The notes beneath the pieces were generated by a model that was not told the origin of the DNA, did no database searches, and was given only the letters and a program-made list of their open reading frames with translations. This document shows positions 18,952-29,575 of a stretch of 64,000 bases of DNA, one piece after another; the first letter of the stretch is position 1; every line of letters begins with the position of its first letter. Both the position numbers and the translations under genes were made by a program. The DNA lies in contig NZ_BCTF01000003.1 of the NCBI RefSeq assembly GCF_001571145.1, positions 245,831 through 309,830 on the forward strand. Reading direction: 5' to 3'. The DNA is from Hydrogenophaga flava NBRC 102514. Its GTDB lineage: Bacteria; Pseudomonadota; Gammaproteobacteria; Burkholderiales; Burkholderiaceae_C.

Positions 18952-19718
18952 ACACCTGGACCACTGCCACCCTCCTCACCGCACTGGCCGGCACGCTGGC
19001 GGGCGCGCAGGCGCAAACGCTGCCGCCGCTCATCCAGCCTGATGGTGCGCTGCACCCCGGCTGGCGCTATGTGGGCTTTCCCCAGCAGAAGGCCCCGATC
19101 CCGCCGACCCTCATCGAGGCCGGCCAGGTCGACGGCCAGCTCGCGGTGAAGGTGGTCACCGCGTCGTCCTACGGCAGCCTGGTGCACGACCTGAAGGACG
19201 CGCCGCCCGCGCGCCTGCAGTGGCGCTGGCGGCTGGACCAGCCGCTCTCGGGCGGCAAGGCCGCGCCCGACCTGACCACCAAGGCCGGCGACGACGCGGC
19301 ACTGAAGGTCTGCGCCATGTTCGATCACCCGCTGGAGCGCGTGCCCTTCGTCGAACGCACCGTGCTGCGCATCGCGCGCAGCGTCAGCGGCGAGGCCCTG
19401 CCCGCCGCCACGGTCTGCTATGTGTGGGACAGCGGCCGCGCCGCCGGCCTGCAGGGCGCCAACCCCTACTCCCGGCGCGTGCGCTACATCAGCCTGCGCG
19501 GCAGCGAGACCGCGGCAGGCCAGTGGGTCGCGGAGAACCGCGATCTCGCGCAGGACTTCGCCGCCCTGTTCGGCGACGAACTGCCACAGGGCGCGCAGAC
19601 GCCGCGCGGCGAACTGCCCCGGGTGGCCACCGTGCTGCTCGGCGCCGACAGCGACAACACCGCCAGCCGCAGCAGTGGCTGGGTGGCCGACCTGCGCTGG
19701 ACCACCACCGGCCCCTGA
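18948..19718 (+). CDS. DUF3047 exported protein
   Basis: A 256-residue protein with a signal peptide (about 1-22, ending AGAQA). Its body matches DUF3047 (LQWRWRLDQPLSGG, a long central DDAALKVCAMFDHP, and C-terminal SSGWVADLRW). No catalytic motif is recognised. It overlaps the DedA fusion gene (ATGA) and touches the FAD oxidoreductase downstream, so it is a member of the same operon. Function is not known. Confidence 0.8.
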   Translation: MNTWTTATLLTALAGTLAGAQAQTLPPLIQPDGALHPGWRYVGFPQQKAPIPPTLIEAGQVDGQLAVKVVTASSYGSLVHDLKDAPPARLQWRWRLDQPLSGGKAAPDLTTKAGDDAALKVCAMFDHPLERVPFVERTVLRIARSVSGEALPAATVCYVWDSGRAAGLQGANPYSRRVRYISLRGSETAAGQWVAENRDLAQDFAALFGDELPQGAQTPRGELPRVATVLLGADSDNTASRSSGWVADLRWTTTGP

Positions 19719-19744
19719 TGTCACACCCCGTAACATCGGGGCCC

Positions 19745-20914
19745 ATGCACCACGGAATCAAGAAGCTGCTCCTGCTCGGCGCCGGACACGCCCATGTCCA
19801 TGTCCTGTCGCGGCTGGCGCAGCAGCGGCCGGCCGATCTGGACATCACGGTCGTCACGCCCTACCCGTACCAGACCTACAGCGGCATGGTGCCGGGCCTG
19901 GTGGCAGGCCACTACAGCGAGACCGACTGCCAGGTTCCGCTGGAGCCGCTGATCCGCGCCGCGGGGGCGAAGTGGGTGCGTGCGCGCTGCAGCGGCATCG
20001 ACGCGGCAGGCCGGCGGGCACGCCTGAGCCCGGCTGGCAAGAGCCGCTCGCAGGACGAGATCCTGCCGCCCGACCTGCCCTACCACCTGCTGTCCATCGA
20101 CACCGGCCCGGTGATCGACCGCCAGCGGCTCGAAGAACAGATGCCCGGCGCGGCGGACAACGCGCTGATCGTGCGACCGATCGAGGTCTTCGCCTCGCTC
20201 TGGCCCCAGGTGGTGGAACAGGCGCAGGAGCGCGCGCTGTCGGTGGCGGTGATCGGCGCGGGCGCGGCCGGTCTGGAGCTGCTGCTGGCGGCCGAGCAGT
20301 GCCTGCGCACCCGCGGGGCGGCCGGCGCCCGCTTCACCCTCATCACCGGCGGCGTGGAACCAGCAGCCAGCTACCCCGCAGGCCTGCAGGCGCGCGTGCT
20401 GCGCCGGCTCAAGCGGCTGAACATCACCGTGCTGCGCGACACCTGTGTCGGCCTGGCGCCGGGCGTGGTGAAGCTGGTCAGCGGCTCCGAGCTGGCCTGC
20501 GACGTGCCCCTGCTCGCCATCGGCGCCCACGCGCCGGCCTGGCTGCAGGGCAGCGGCCTGGCGCTCAGCGAATCGGGGCATGTGCTGGTCAATGAGTTCC
20601 AGCAGAGCACCAGCCACCCCGAGGTGTTCGCCGCGGGCGACGTGTGCGCCCGCACCGACCGGCCGCACCCCAGGAACGGTGTCTCCGCCGTGCGCGCGGG
20701 CCCGCCGCTGGCGGACAACCTGCTCGCGGCCCACGAAGGCCAGCCGCTCAAGCCCCACCACCCGCCCGCGAACACGCTGAACCTGATCTCCTGCGGCGCC
20801 GGCCACGCCATCGCCAGCTGGGGGCCGCTGCACGCCGAGGGCGGCTGGGTGTGGCGCTGGAAAGACCACATCGACCGCGCCTTCATGGCGAGGTACACGC
20901 TGCCCACGGCATGA
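19745..20914 (+). CDS. FAD-dependent pyridine nucleotide oxidoreductase, SelD-fusion-like
   Basis: A 389-residue flavoprotein with an N-terminal dinucleotide fold (KLLLLGAGHAHVHVL), a second NAD fold (VAVIGAGAAGLELLLAAE) and a FAD motif (VFAAGDVC). The GAGHAHVHVL start and PYPYQTYSGMVPGLVAG segment resemble the NADH-dehydrogenase-like domain that some bacteria carry fused to the N-terminus of SelD. Here it stands alone, while selD lies 6.5 kb away. A start at 19718 that overlaps the DUF3047 stop is possible; 19745 gives the typical N-terminus. A link to selenium reduction is speculative; general NAD(P)H-quinone oxidoreductase activity is the safer reading. The stop overlaps chrA. Confidence 0.82.
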   Translation: MHHGIKKLLLLGAGHAHVHVLSRLAQQRPADLDITVVTPYPYQTYSGMVPGLVAGHYSETDCQVPLEPLIRAAGAKWVRARCSGIDAAGRRARLSPAGKSRSQDEILPPDLPYHLLSIDTGPVIDRQRLEEQMPGAADNALIVRPIEVFASLWPQVVEQAQERALSVAVIGAGAAGLELLLAAEQCLRTRGAAGARFTLITGGVEPAASYPAGLQARVLRRLKRLNITVLRDTCVGLAPGVVKLVSGSELACDVPLLAIGAHAPAWLQGSGLALSESGHVLVNEFQQSTSHPEVFAAGDVCARTDRPHPRNGVSAVRAGPPLADNLLAAHEGQPLKPHHPPANTLNLISCGAGHAIASWGPLHAEGGWVWRWKDHIDRAFMARYTLPTA

Positions 20915-22116
20915 ACACCGCGTCCGACCGCAGCGCCTGGCAGGTCTTCCTGATCTTCGTGCGGCTCGGGCTCACCAGCTTCGGCGGCCCGGTGGCGCAC
21001 CTGGGGTACTTCCGTCACGAATTCGTCGAGCGCCGCCGCTGGCTCAGCGAGGCCGCCTACGCGGACCTGGTGGCGCTCTGCCAGTTCCTGCCCGGTCCGG
21101 CCAGCAGCCAGGTGGGCCTGGCGCTGGGCCTCTCGCGAGCCGGCTATGCGGGCGCCTTCGCCGCCTGGGCCGGCTTCACCCTGCCCTCGGCCCTGGCCCT
21201 GATCGCGCTGGCGCTGGGCGTGGCGCAGGCGGGCGACGCGCTGGGCAGCGGCGCGGGCGCGGGCCTGCTGCACGGCCTGAAGGTGGTGGCGGTTGCCGTG
21301 GTGGCGCAGGCCGTCTGGGGCATGGCGCGCAGCCTCTGCCCGGACACACCGCGCCGCGCACTCATGCTGGGTGCCGCCGCGGTCCTCATCGCCTGGCCCG
21401 GCACGGCCTCGCAGCTGCTGGTCATCGGCGTCGCCGCCGTCATCGGCATGGTGGCCATGCGTCCGCCATCCGACACCGCCCACGAGCCCTTGCCCGTGCC
21501 TGTGGGCCAGCGGGCGGGCGCTGTGTGGCTGCTGCTGTTCGCCGCGCTGCTGGTCGGCCTGCCGCTGCTGGCTGCGGCCCTGCCGTCCCAGGCCCTGGCC
21601 GTGGTCGACGCCTTCTACCGCGCCGGCGCGCTGGTGTTCGGCGGTGGCCACGTGGTACTGCCGCTGCTGCAGGCCAGTGTGGTGCCCACCGGCTGGGTCG
21701 GCAACGACGCCTTCCTGGCCGGCTACGGCGCGGCGCAGGCCGTGCCCGGCCCGCTGTTCACCTTCGCGGCCTTCCTGGGCGCCAGCATGCAGAGCGCCCC
21801 CACCGGCTGGGCCGGCGGGCTGCTGGCGCTGGCGGCCATCTTCGCGCCGGCCTTCCTGCTGGTGGTGGGCGCGCTGCCGTTCTGGGAACGCCTGCGCGCC
21901 CAGCCCCGCGTGCGCGCCGCCCTCATGGGCATCAACGCCGCCGTGGTCGGCCTGCTGCTGGCCGCGCTGTGGAACCCGGTGATCACCAGCGGCATCCGCG
22001 GGGTGGCCGACGCGCTGCTGGCGGGCGCGGCGCTGGTGGCGCTGATGAAGTGGAAGTGGCCGCCGTGGGTGGTGGTGGCGGTGTGTGCCACCATCGGCTG
22101 GGCCATGGCGGCCTGA
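20911..22116 (+). CDS. chrA: Chromate transporter ChrA
   Basis: A 401-residue membrane protein of the CHR superfamily with two homologous halves. The first half has the signature FGGPVAHLGYFR and LCQFLPGPASSQV, the second GALVFGGGHVVLPLLQ and GAAQAVPGPLFTFAAFLG. Such proteins export chromate in exchange for other anions. The start overlaps the preceding gene. Its place downstream of a flavin reductase and the bufferin genes suggests a metal/oxyanion-resistance operon, though regulation by the ECF factor this far down is inferred. Confidence 0.93.
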   Translation: MNTASDRSAWQVFLIFVRLGLTSFGGPVAHLGYFRHEFVERRRWLSEAAYADLVALCQFLPGPASSQVGLALGLSRAGYAGAFAAWAGFTLPSALALIALALGVAQAGDALGSGAGAGLLHGLKVVAVAVVAQAVWGMARSLCPDTPRRALMLGAAAVLIAWPGTASQLLVIGVAAVIGMVAMRPPSDTAHEPLPVPVGQRAGAVWLLLFAALLVGLPLLAAALPSQALAVVDAFYRAGALVFGGGHVVLPLLQASVVPTGWVGNDAFLAGYGAAQAVPGPLFTFAAFLGASMQSAPTGWAGGLLALAAIFAPAFLLVVGALPFWERLRAQPRVRAALMGINAAVVGLLLAALWNPVITSGIRGVADALLAGAALVALMKWKWPPWVVVAVCATIGWAMAA

Positions 22117-22134
22117 TCACGCGAAGGACACAAG

Positions 22135-22527
22135 ATGAAACTCGGCTACACCATCACCTACGTCCCCGACGTCGCGGCCTCGCTGGCCTTCTTCGAGCAG
22201 GCCTTCGGCCTGAAGCGCCGCTTCCTGCACGAGAGCGGCACCTACGGCGAGCTCGACACCGGCGAGACCACGTTGGCTTTCGCCGCGCACGAGCTGGGCG
22301 ACATGAACTTCCCCGGTGGCCATGTGCGCGCCGACACCTCGGCCCAGCCGCTGGGCTTCGAGATCGCGCTGGTCACGGACGATGTACCCGCCGCACACGC
22401 CCGGGCCGTGGCGGCCGGGGCGCGCGAGATGGCCGCGCCGTCGCAGAAACCCTGGGGGCAGGTGGTGTCCTACGTGCGCTGCCCGGACGGCCTTCTGGTG
22501 GAGCTGTGCACGCCGGTCGGCGGCTGA
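22135..22527 (+). CDS. VOC (glyoxalase/bleomycin-resistance) family protein
   Basis: A 130-residue protein with the paired beta-alpha-beta-beta-beta modules of the vicinal oxygen chelate superfamily (MKLGYTITYVPDVAASLAFF at the start, YVRCPDGLLVELCTPVG at the end). It lies 18 bases after chrA and is probably the last gene of that transcript. Substrate not predictable; these proteins include lyases, dioxygenases and drug-binding proteins. Confidence 0.85.
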   Translation: MKLGYTITYVPDVAASLAFFEQAFGLKRRFLHESGTYGELDTGETTLAFAAHELGDMNFPGGHVRADTSAQPLGFEIALVTDDVPAAHARAVAAGAREMAAPSQKPWGQVVSYVRCPDGLLVELCTPVGG

Positions 22528-22533
22528 GCCGCC

Positions 22534-22911
22534 TCAGGGCTTGACGAGGTGCCAGACGCCACGGAATCCGTCGCCCTTGTGGTCGCCCGGCTGCTTGTCG
22601 TTGGCCGAGTGGTACAGCGGTCGGCCCTTGTGGGCCCACTGCAGGGTGCCGTCGTCGCGGGTCATCAGGGTGAAGTCGTCGAATGCCTTGGCACCGTCCT
22701 TGGCGAGCATCGGTGGCCAGGTGATGGTGCAGGGTCCGGTGCACAGGATCTTGCCCGGGGCGGTCAGCTCGTTGTCCCAGACGTAGAGGCTCATGCCTTT
22801 TTCGTCGGTGACGACACCGTTGGTGAGCTTCGGCTGGGCAGCGACGATGCTGGCGCAGGCCAGCAGAAGCAGTGCAATCAGGGCTTTGAGGGTGGTGTGC
22901 GGGCGGTTCAT
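22534..22911 (-). CDS. Exported secreted-repeat protein (COG4315 type)
   Basis: A 125-residue protein with a signal peptide (about 1-25, ending SIVAA) and two copies of the short repeat with consensus L-Y-x-W/x-D: LYVWDNELTAPGKILCTGPC and LYHSANDKQPGDHKGDGF. The CTGPC disulfide motif and the WHL end are typical of the family. Function is unknown; members are often induced by envelope or oxidant stress. It converges on the VOC gene with six bases between stops. Confidence 0.85.
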   Translation of the reverse strand: MNRPHTTLKALIALLLLACASIVAAQPKLTNGVVTDEKGMSLYVWDNELTAPGKILCTGPCTITWPPMLAKDGAKAFDDFTLMTRDDGTLQWAHKGRPLYHSANDKQPGDHKGDGFRGVWHLVKP

Positions 22912-23063
22912 GGCGATGTCTCCGGTGGGGTGGGAATTTCCACTCTAGGCGCCTGCCCAGCGGGCGTTTTGACCCTCATCAAGGGGATGCGTCACACGCG
23001 CACTGGCATGGCTCTTGTATGGTCCCGGCACCGCCGTCCGGCGGCCCACACCGGGAGCCCACC

Positions 23064-23390
23064 ATGTCGCAGCAAGTCACCGTGCCCCTCACCTGGCAGC
23101 TGGCGCCGACCAGTCTGACCCAGCCCATCCTGCCCAACTGGCAGTTCCACCTGTTCAACGTGAACCTCGGCACCTCGTCCAACCCGGCGGTCGAGCAGGC
23201 GGCGCTGGCGCGCGTGGGCAGCTACGGCCGCCAGATCGGGCACCTGGCCGAGGCGCTGGAGCTGGTGATCAGGCGCTTGAAGCTGCTGGAGAGCAAGGAC
23301 CTGACGCCCGAAGAGAAGGACGTGATCCAGGTGTTCCTGGGCGACGTGTCGACCATCCGGCAGATCAAGAGCTCGATGCCGGACAACTGA
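23064..23390 (+). CDS. Small protein of unknown family
   Basis: A 108-residue acidic-to-neutral soluble protein (MSQQVTVPLTWQLAPTSL at the start) with no signal peptide or transmembrane segment. Its C-terminal half is helical and rich in Leu, Glu and Lys (LAEALELVIRRLKLLESKD). ATG at 23064 follows GGGAG by 5 bases. I do not recognise a domain. It stands alone between the divergent COG4315 gene and the histidine kinase. Confidence 0.65.
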   Translation: MSQQVTVPLTWQLAPTSLTQPILPNWQFHLFNVNLGTSSNPAVEQAALARVGSYGRQIGHLAEALELVIRRLKLLESKDLTPEEKDVIQVFLGDVSTIRQIKSSMPDN

Positions 23391-23505
23391 GCCACGGCAA
23401 CGCGCTGGACAGGCACCAAGGACGGGCTTTCGTTCCTGAAGCCCTTCCACACGTCGGTCGGACTCAAGTTGCGACCGATTTGAGCCGATTCAGGAGAAAC
23501 GCGTT

Positions 23506-25938
<2,433 letters not shown>

Positions 25939-25958
25939 GGCCTTTCAACCCGCCGGGG

Positions 25959-26654
25959 TCAGCAACCCAGCTGGTCGGCCAGGTGCAGCAGGTCGCGCGC
26001 GTGCAGGCTGTTGCCCGGCTGGGGTGACACGTCCTTGGGGTGGGCGACACCGAATTCCAGCGGGCGTTCGATGTAGGCGGTCATCAGCCCGTTCGCTCGG
26101 GCGGCGGCCAGGTCGTCGTGGTGCGCGGCCACCATCAGCACCTCATCCGGCCTGGCGTCGAACACCTCGGCCGCACCCAGGTAGACCCGCGGGTCGGGCT
26201 TGTAGGCTCGGAACACCTCGGCGCCGAGCACGCAGTCCCAGGGCAGGCCGGCCGCTTTGGCCATATCGGTGAGCAGGCCCAGGTTGCCGTTGGACAGGCT
26301 GCAGATGGTGAAGCGCGTCTTCAGACGCGCGAGCCCGGCCACGCTGTCGGGCCAGGCGGCGAGCCGGTGCCAGACGCGGTTGAGCTCGGCGCGCTCGGCC
26401 TCGCCCAGGTGGACCAGACCGAAGCGCGGCAGCAGGCCGTCGAGGATCTCGCGGTGCAGCACATCGAGCTTCACGAAACCGCGTCCGCCCGAGCGCACCG
26501 CTTCCATCGCCGGCTGGTAGCCGGCGCGCCAGGCGATCGCAAAGGCATCGGCGTCGACCTGCGGAAAGCGCTGACCTACCTCGCGCACGATGGAGCCGTG
26601 CCAGTCGACGACGGTGCCGAAGATGTCGAACACCAGGATGCGGGGCGCGCTCAT
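25959..26654 (-). CDS. HAD-superfamily haloacid dehalogenase, type II
   Basis: A 231-residue hydrolase with HAD motif I FDIFGTVVDWHGS (Asp nucleophile), motif II ICSLSNGN and motif III/IV AYKPDPRVY...VAAHHDDLAAARANG, the pattern of (S)-2-haloacid dehalogenases. Its ATG overlaps the phasin stop, and it is the last gene of the senB-selD minus-strand group. The true substrate may be a 2-haloacid or a phosphate ester; sequence alone does not decide. Confidence 0.9.
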   Translation of the reverse strand: MSAPRILVFDIFGTVVDWHGSIVREVGQRFPQVDADAFAIAWRAGYQPAMEAVRSGGRGFVKLDVLHREILDGLLPRFGLVHLGEAERAELNRVWHRLAAWPDSVAGLARLKTRFTICSLSNGNLGLLTDMAKAAGLPWDCVLGAEVFRAYKPDPRVYLGAAEVFDARPDEVLMVAAHHDDLAAARANGLMTAYIERPLEFGVAHPKDVSPQPGNSLHARDLLHLADQLGC

Positions 26655-27058
26655 CGCTTCACCTTCGACAGCCGCTTGGCGTTGGACACCGCCTTGCGGT
26701 GCACCGGCGCCAGCCCCTTCTCGGCAATGGACACCGCCGCCGACTGCATGCGGCGCGCTGCGGTCAGCGACGCGGCGGGCTTGCGTGGCCAGGGCGTGAG
26801 CCCGACGGTCCAGAGCGACGACCAGACCTGCTGCTGCAGCCGCAGGGACTCGGCCGCCATCGCCATCCACGACTGCACGAAGGCCTGCTGCTTCTCGGCC
26901 ACCATGCCGGCGAACTCTTTCTGGTCGCGGCGGGACGGGTTGGGGCCGGTCGTGGCCATGCGGCCCACGCGGTGGGCCACCACCTGCGGCGCCGCCATGG
27001 CGGTTTCCATCGTCTTGCGACCCAGGCTGGTCGCGGTCTTGAGGGTTCGGCGTGTCAT
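26651..27058 (-). CDS. Polyhydroxyalkanoate granule-associated phasin-like protein
   Basis: A 135-residue basic protein with a helical core (KEFAGMVAEKQQAFVQSWMA through LRLQQQVWSSLW) and a lysine/arginine-rich tail (NAKRLSKVKR). It resembles the phasin-like 'granule-associated' family. It would coat PHA granules in the cytoplasm. Both ends overlap its neighbours (ATGA with DUF1801 upstream and with the HAD gene downstream), so it is translated as part of the senB-selD transcript. Identification is by overall pattern, not a diagnostic motif. Confidence 0.7.
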   Translation of the reverse strand: MTRRTLKTATSLGRKTMETAMAAPQVVAHRVGRMATTGPNPSRRDQKEFAGMVAEKQQAFVQSWMAMAAESLRLQQQVWSSLWTVGLTPWPRKPAASLTAARRMQSAAVSIAEKGLAPVHRKAVSNAKRLSKVKR

Positions 27059-27438
27059 GGGGCTCCTTTCGGTGAGGCAGAGGTGTATTGCGCGTGCAGC
27101 GCGAGCGCCACACGGTCGATCAGGTCCAGCGGCACGGGCTGGTTCAGCGGGAACGCGAGGTTGCCCTTCTCATTGCGCCAGGGCGCGAGTTCGGCCACCA
27201 GCACCGCGTCGTCCGCCACCGGCGGGTAGACACCGATGTGGCTCTTGAACGCCGCAACGTAGAAGAACACCCGGCCTTGGCCCGGCCCGGCGCGAAAGGC
27301 CGGCATCTGATAGCTGATGCAGGGGCGTGCATCGGGCAGCTGAGCCTGCACACGCGCCAGGATCTCGCGCAGCAGCGGCTGCACCGCCTCGGGCTGCGCG
27401 GCCAGGTACGCCGCGTGGTCAATGAAGGCGGAGGCCAT
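27055..27438 (-). CDS. DUF1801 protein (YdhG/iron-chaperone-like fold)
   Basis: A 127-residue protein with the DUF1801 core: ISYQMPAFRAG, FFYVAAFKSHIGVYP and the C-terminal KGNLAFPLNQPVPLDLIDRV. This fold resembles CyaY/frataxin-like proteins, but an iron role is only a family label. ATG at 27438 is the only plausible start before the conserved region. It lies 28 bases after selD and overlaps the phasin gene, so it is in the selenium operon by position. Confidence 0.82.
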   Translation of the reverse strand: MASAFIDHAAYLAAQPEAVQPLLREILARVQAQLPDARPCISYQMPAFRAGPGQGRVFFYVAAFKSHIGVYPPVADDAVLVAELAPWRNEKGNLAFPLNQPVPLDLIDRVALALHAQYTSASPKGAP

Positions 27439-27466
27439 CGTCGATCCCCTCTGCCGGGCCGGACGT

Positions 27467-28540
27467 TCAGCCCACCTGCAGCCGCACACCACCGGCCTGC
27501 GCCGGCACGATCTCGCCCACGTCCGCCGCGGCGTCGAAGCCGTGCCGGTGGAACACCGCCAGCACCTCGTCCACCGCACCGGCCGAGCAGGCCACCAGCA
27601 GGCCGCCACTGGTCTGCGGGTCGGTCAGCAGGACCTGGTCGACCGGCTGCAGCGACGCGGCCAGCCGCACCTCGCCACCGTACGCGGCCCAGTTGCGGCC
27701 GCTGGCGCCGGTCACCATGCCCTGTGCCGCCAGGTCGCGCACACCGCCGATCAGCGGCACGCGGGCCATGTCGAGCTGCACCGTGGTGTCCGAGCCGCGC
27801 GCCATCTCCAGCGCGTGGCCGGCCAGGCCGAAGCCGGTCACGTCGGTCAGCGCGTGCACGCCGGCGATGGCGGCGAGGTCGGGGCCGGGCGTGTTCAGCT
27901 TGGTCGTGTTGGCGATCATCTGCGCGTAGCCATCGGCGGACAGCGCGTCCTTCTTCAGCACGGCAGAGAGCACACCCACGCCCAGCGGCTTGCCCAGCAC
28001 GAGGCGGTCGCCCACCTTCGCGTCGGCGTTGCGCTTGACGCGCTTGGGGTGTACCAGGCCCAGGGCCACCAGGCCGTAGATGGGTTCTACCGAGTCGATG
28101 GTGTGGCCGCCGGCGATGGGGATGCCGGCCGCGCTGCAGACCGCGCGGCCGCCGTCGAGGATCTTGCCGATGGTCTCGGTGCTGAGCACGCTGATCGGCA
28201 TGCCCACCAGGGCCAGCGCCATGATGGGCGTGCCGCCCATGGCGTAAACGTCGCTGATGGCGTTGGTGGCGGCGATGCGGCCAAAGTCGAACGGGTCGTC
28301 GACGATGGGCATGAAGAAGTCGGTGGTGGCGATCAGTGCCTGCTCGTCGTTGAGCTGATAGACGGCGGCGTCGTCCGCGGTCTCGATGCCGACCAGCAGC
28401 TCTTTCGGAATGGGCATGGCGCTGGTGCCCTTGAGGATTTCACTGAGCACGCCAGGCGCGATCTTGCAGCCGCAGCCGCCGCCGTGCGAGAGGCTGGTCA
28501 GGCGGGGCTCGGTGTGGGCGGGCAGGTACGGGGCGTTCAT
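27467..28540 (-). CDS. selD: Selenophosphate synthase SelD (SenC role)
   Basis: Makes selenophosphate from selenide and ATP. The 357-residue PurM-like protein has the glycine-rich N-terminus with catalytic Cys23 and Lys26 in HGGGCGCK (a cysteine rather than selenocysteine form), DDAAVYQL, TTDFFMPIVDDPFDFGRIAA, NAISDVYAMGG and the C-terminal TDPQTSGGLL. No selA, selB or selU is in the window. It is directly downstream of senB (54 bases) and next to senA, so here it most likely supplies selenophosphate for selenoneine, the SenC role described in Variovorax. GGAG precedes the ATG. Confidence 0.96.
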   Translation of the reverse strand: MNAPYLPAHTEPRLTSLSHGGGCGCKIAPGVLSEILKGTSAMPIPKELLVGIETADDAAVYQLNDEQALIATTDFFMPIVDDPFDFGRIAATNAISDVYAMGGTPIMALALVGMPISVLSTETIGKILDGGRAVCSAAGIPIAGGHTIDSVEPIYGLVALGLVHPKRVKRNADAKVGDRLVLGKPLGVGVLSAVLKKDALSADGYAQMIANTTKLNTPGPDLAAIAGVHALTDVTGFGLAGHALEMARGSDTTVQLDMARVPLIGGVRDLAAQGMVTGASGRNWAAYGGEVRLAASLQPVDQVLLTDPQTSGGLLVACSAGAVDEVLAVFHRHGFDAAADVGEIVPAQAGGVRLQVG

Positions 28541-28594
28541 TCGGGGTCTCCGTGGGTTGGGACGAATCGATCCGGCGGGCCAAGTCAGCCAGTC

Positions 28595-29575
28595 TCAGCG
28601 AGACCCGGCCAGCGCCCGCAGCAGGGCGGCCCGCTCGGCCGCCGGCTCGAACAGCGGCGCTCTGGCCGAACATTGTGCTTGCAGGGCGGCCAGCGCGCCA
28701 CCGCGCTCCGCGATGTCCTGGCGGCATGTGCGCAGCCGCGCCACCAGCGCCGCCGCATCACCCACCGGAAAGTAGCCGCCGTAGTCCGGCCCCAGCATGC
28801 CCACGTTGCCATCCATGTATGAGGCCAGCACCGGCGTGCCGCTGAGTGCGGCTTCCATGATCACATGGGCGCCGCCTTCCATGCGGCTGGGATGCACCAG
28901 CAGGTGGGCGCGCTGGATGCGGCGGCGCACGGCCTCGTGCGGCTGGCCACCCAGCCAGCGGTAGTGCGGGCAGGCCGCGGCCGTGGCGCGCGCCAGATCG
29001 GCCAGCGCAGGGTCGAGGGCATTGCCGATGTGGTCGATCAGGATGCCTTCGTCGGGCGCCAGCAGCCGCGCGGCCTCGAACACGGTCTGCGGTGATTTTT
29101 CCTCGCGCAGGTGCCCCACCACCACCGCGCGCAGATGCTGGTGCGTCTTGTCCAGGGTCTGGCGCCGTGTGCTCGACTGGAACACCACATGGCACTTGCC
29201 GCGGTGGGCCTCGGGCAGGGCCATCGGCGCCCGCTCCTGCAGCACGATGAGGCGGTGCGCCAGCACCAGCGAGCGCTGTGCGCGGGCGTCGATCAGGATG
29301 TCGCGGTAGAGGTCGGTGCCTGTGAGCGCGAGCACCAGCGGCCGGTCGGGATGGGCCTGGGCCCAGGCGGCCACACTGTCGGCCGAGCGGCGCGCGTGCA
29401 GCGCCAGCAGCAGGTCGGTACCGTCGTCGGCCGTGCGGTCATCGGGCCACGCCGTCACCACCCGAACCTCATAATGGCCCGCGATCAACCGCGCCCAGCG
29501 GTGCGCGGTCTGCCAGTTGCCGTTGTTGGCCTCGGCCAGCGCTGGCGTCACGAGACACAGGGAGGGTTTTTTCAT
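28595..29575 (-). CDS. senB: Selenosugar synthase SenB (GT-B glycosyltransferase)
   Basis: A 326-residue GT-B fold enzyme beginning MKKPSLCLVTPALAEANNGN, with the donor-site pattern HPSRMEGGAHVIMEAALSGT near the C-terminus. Proteins of this family next to selD and an EgtB-like enzyme form a selenium-carbon bond by joining selenophosphate to a UDP-sugar, giving a selenosugar for SenA. The start codon lies on the minus strand at 29573-29575 and shares two bases with the senA start on the plus strand. Its transcript continues into selD, DUF1801, phasin and HAD genes. Function is inferred from family and context. Confidence 0.9.
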   Translation of the reverse strand: MKKPSLCLVTPALAEANNGNWQTAHRWARLIAGHYEVRVVTAWPDDRTADDGTDLLLALHARRSADSVAAWAQAHPDRPLVLALTGTDLYRDILIDARAQRSLVLAHRLIVLQERAPMALPEAHRGKCHVVFQSSTRRQTLDKTHQHLRAVVVGHLREEKSPQTVFEAARLLAPDEGILIDHIGNALDPALADLARATAAACPHYRWLGGQPHEAVRRRIQRAHLLVHPSRMEGGAHVIMEAALSGTPVLASYMDGNVGMLGPDYGGYFPVGDAAALVARLRTCRQDIAERGGALAALQAQCSARAPLFEPAAERAALLRALAGSR

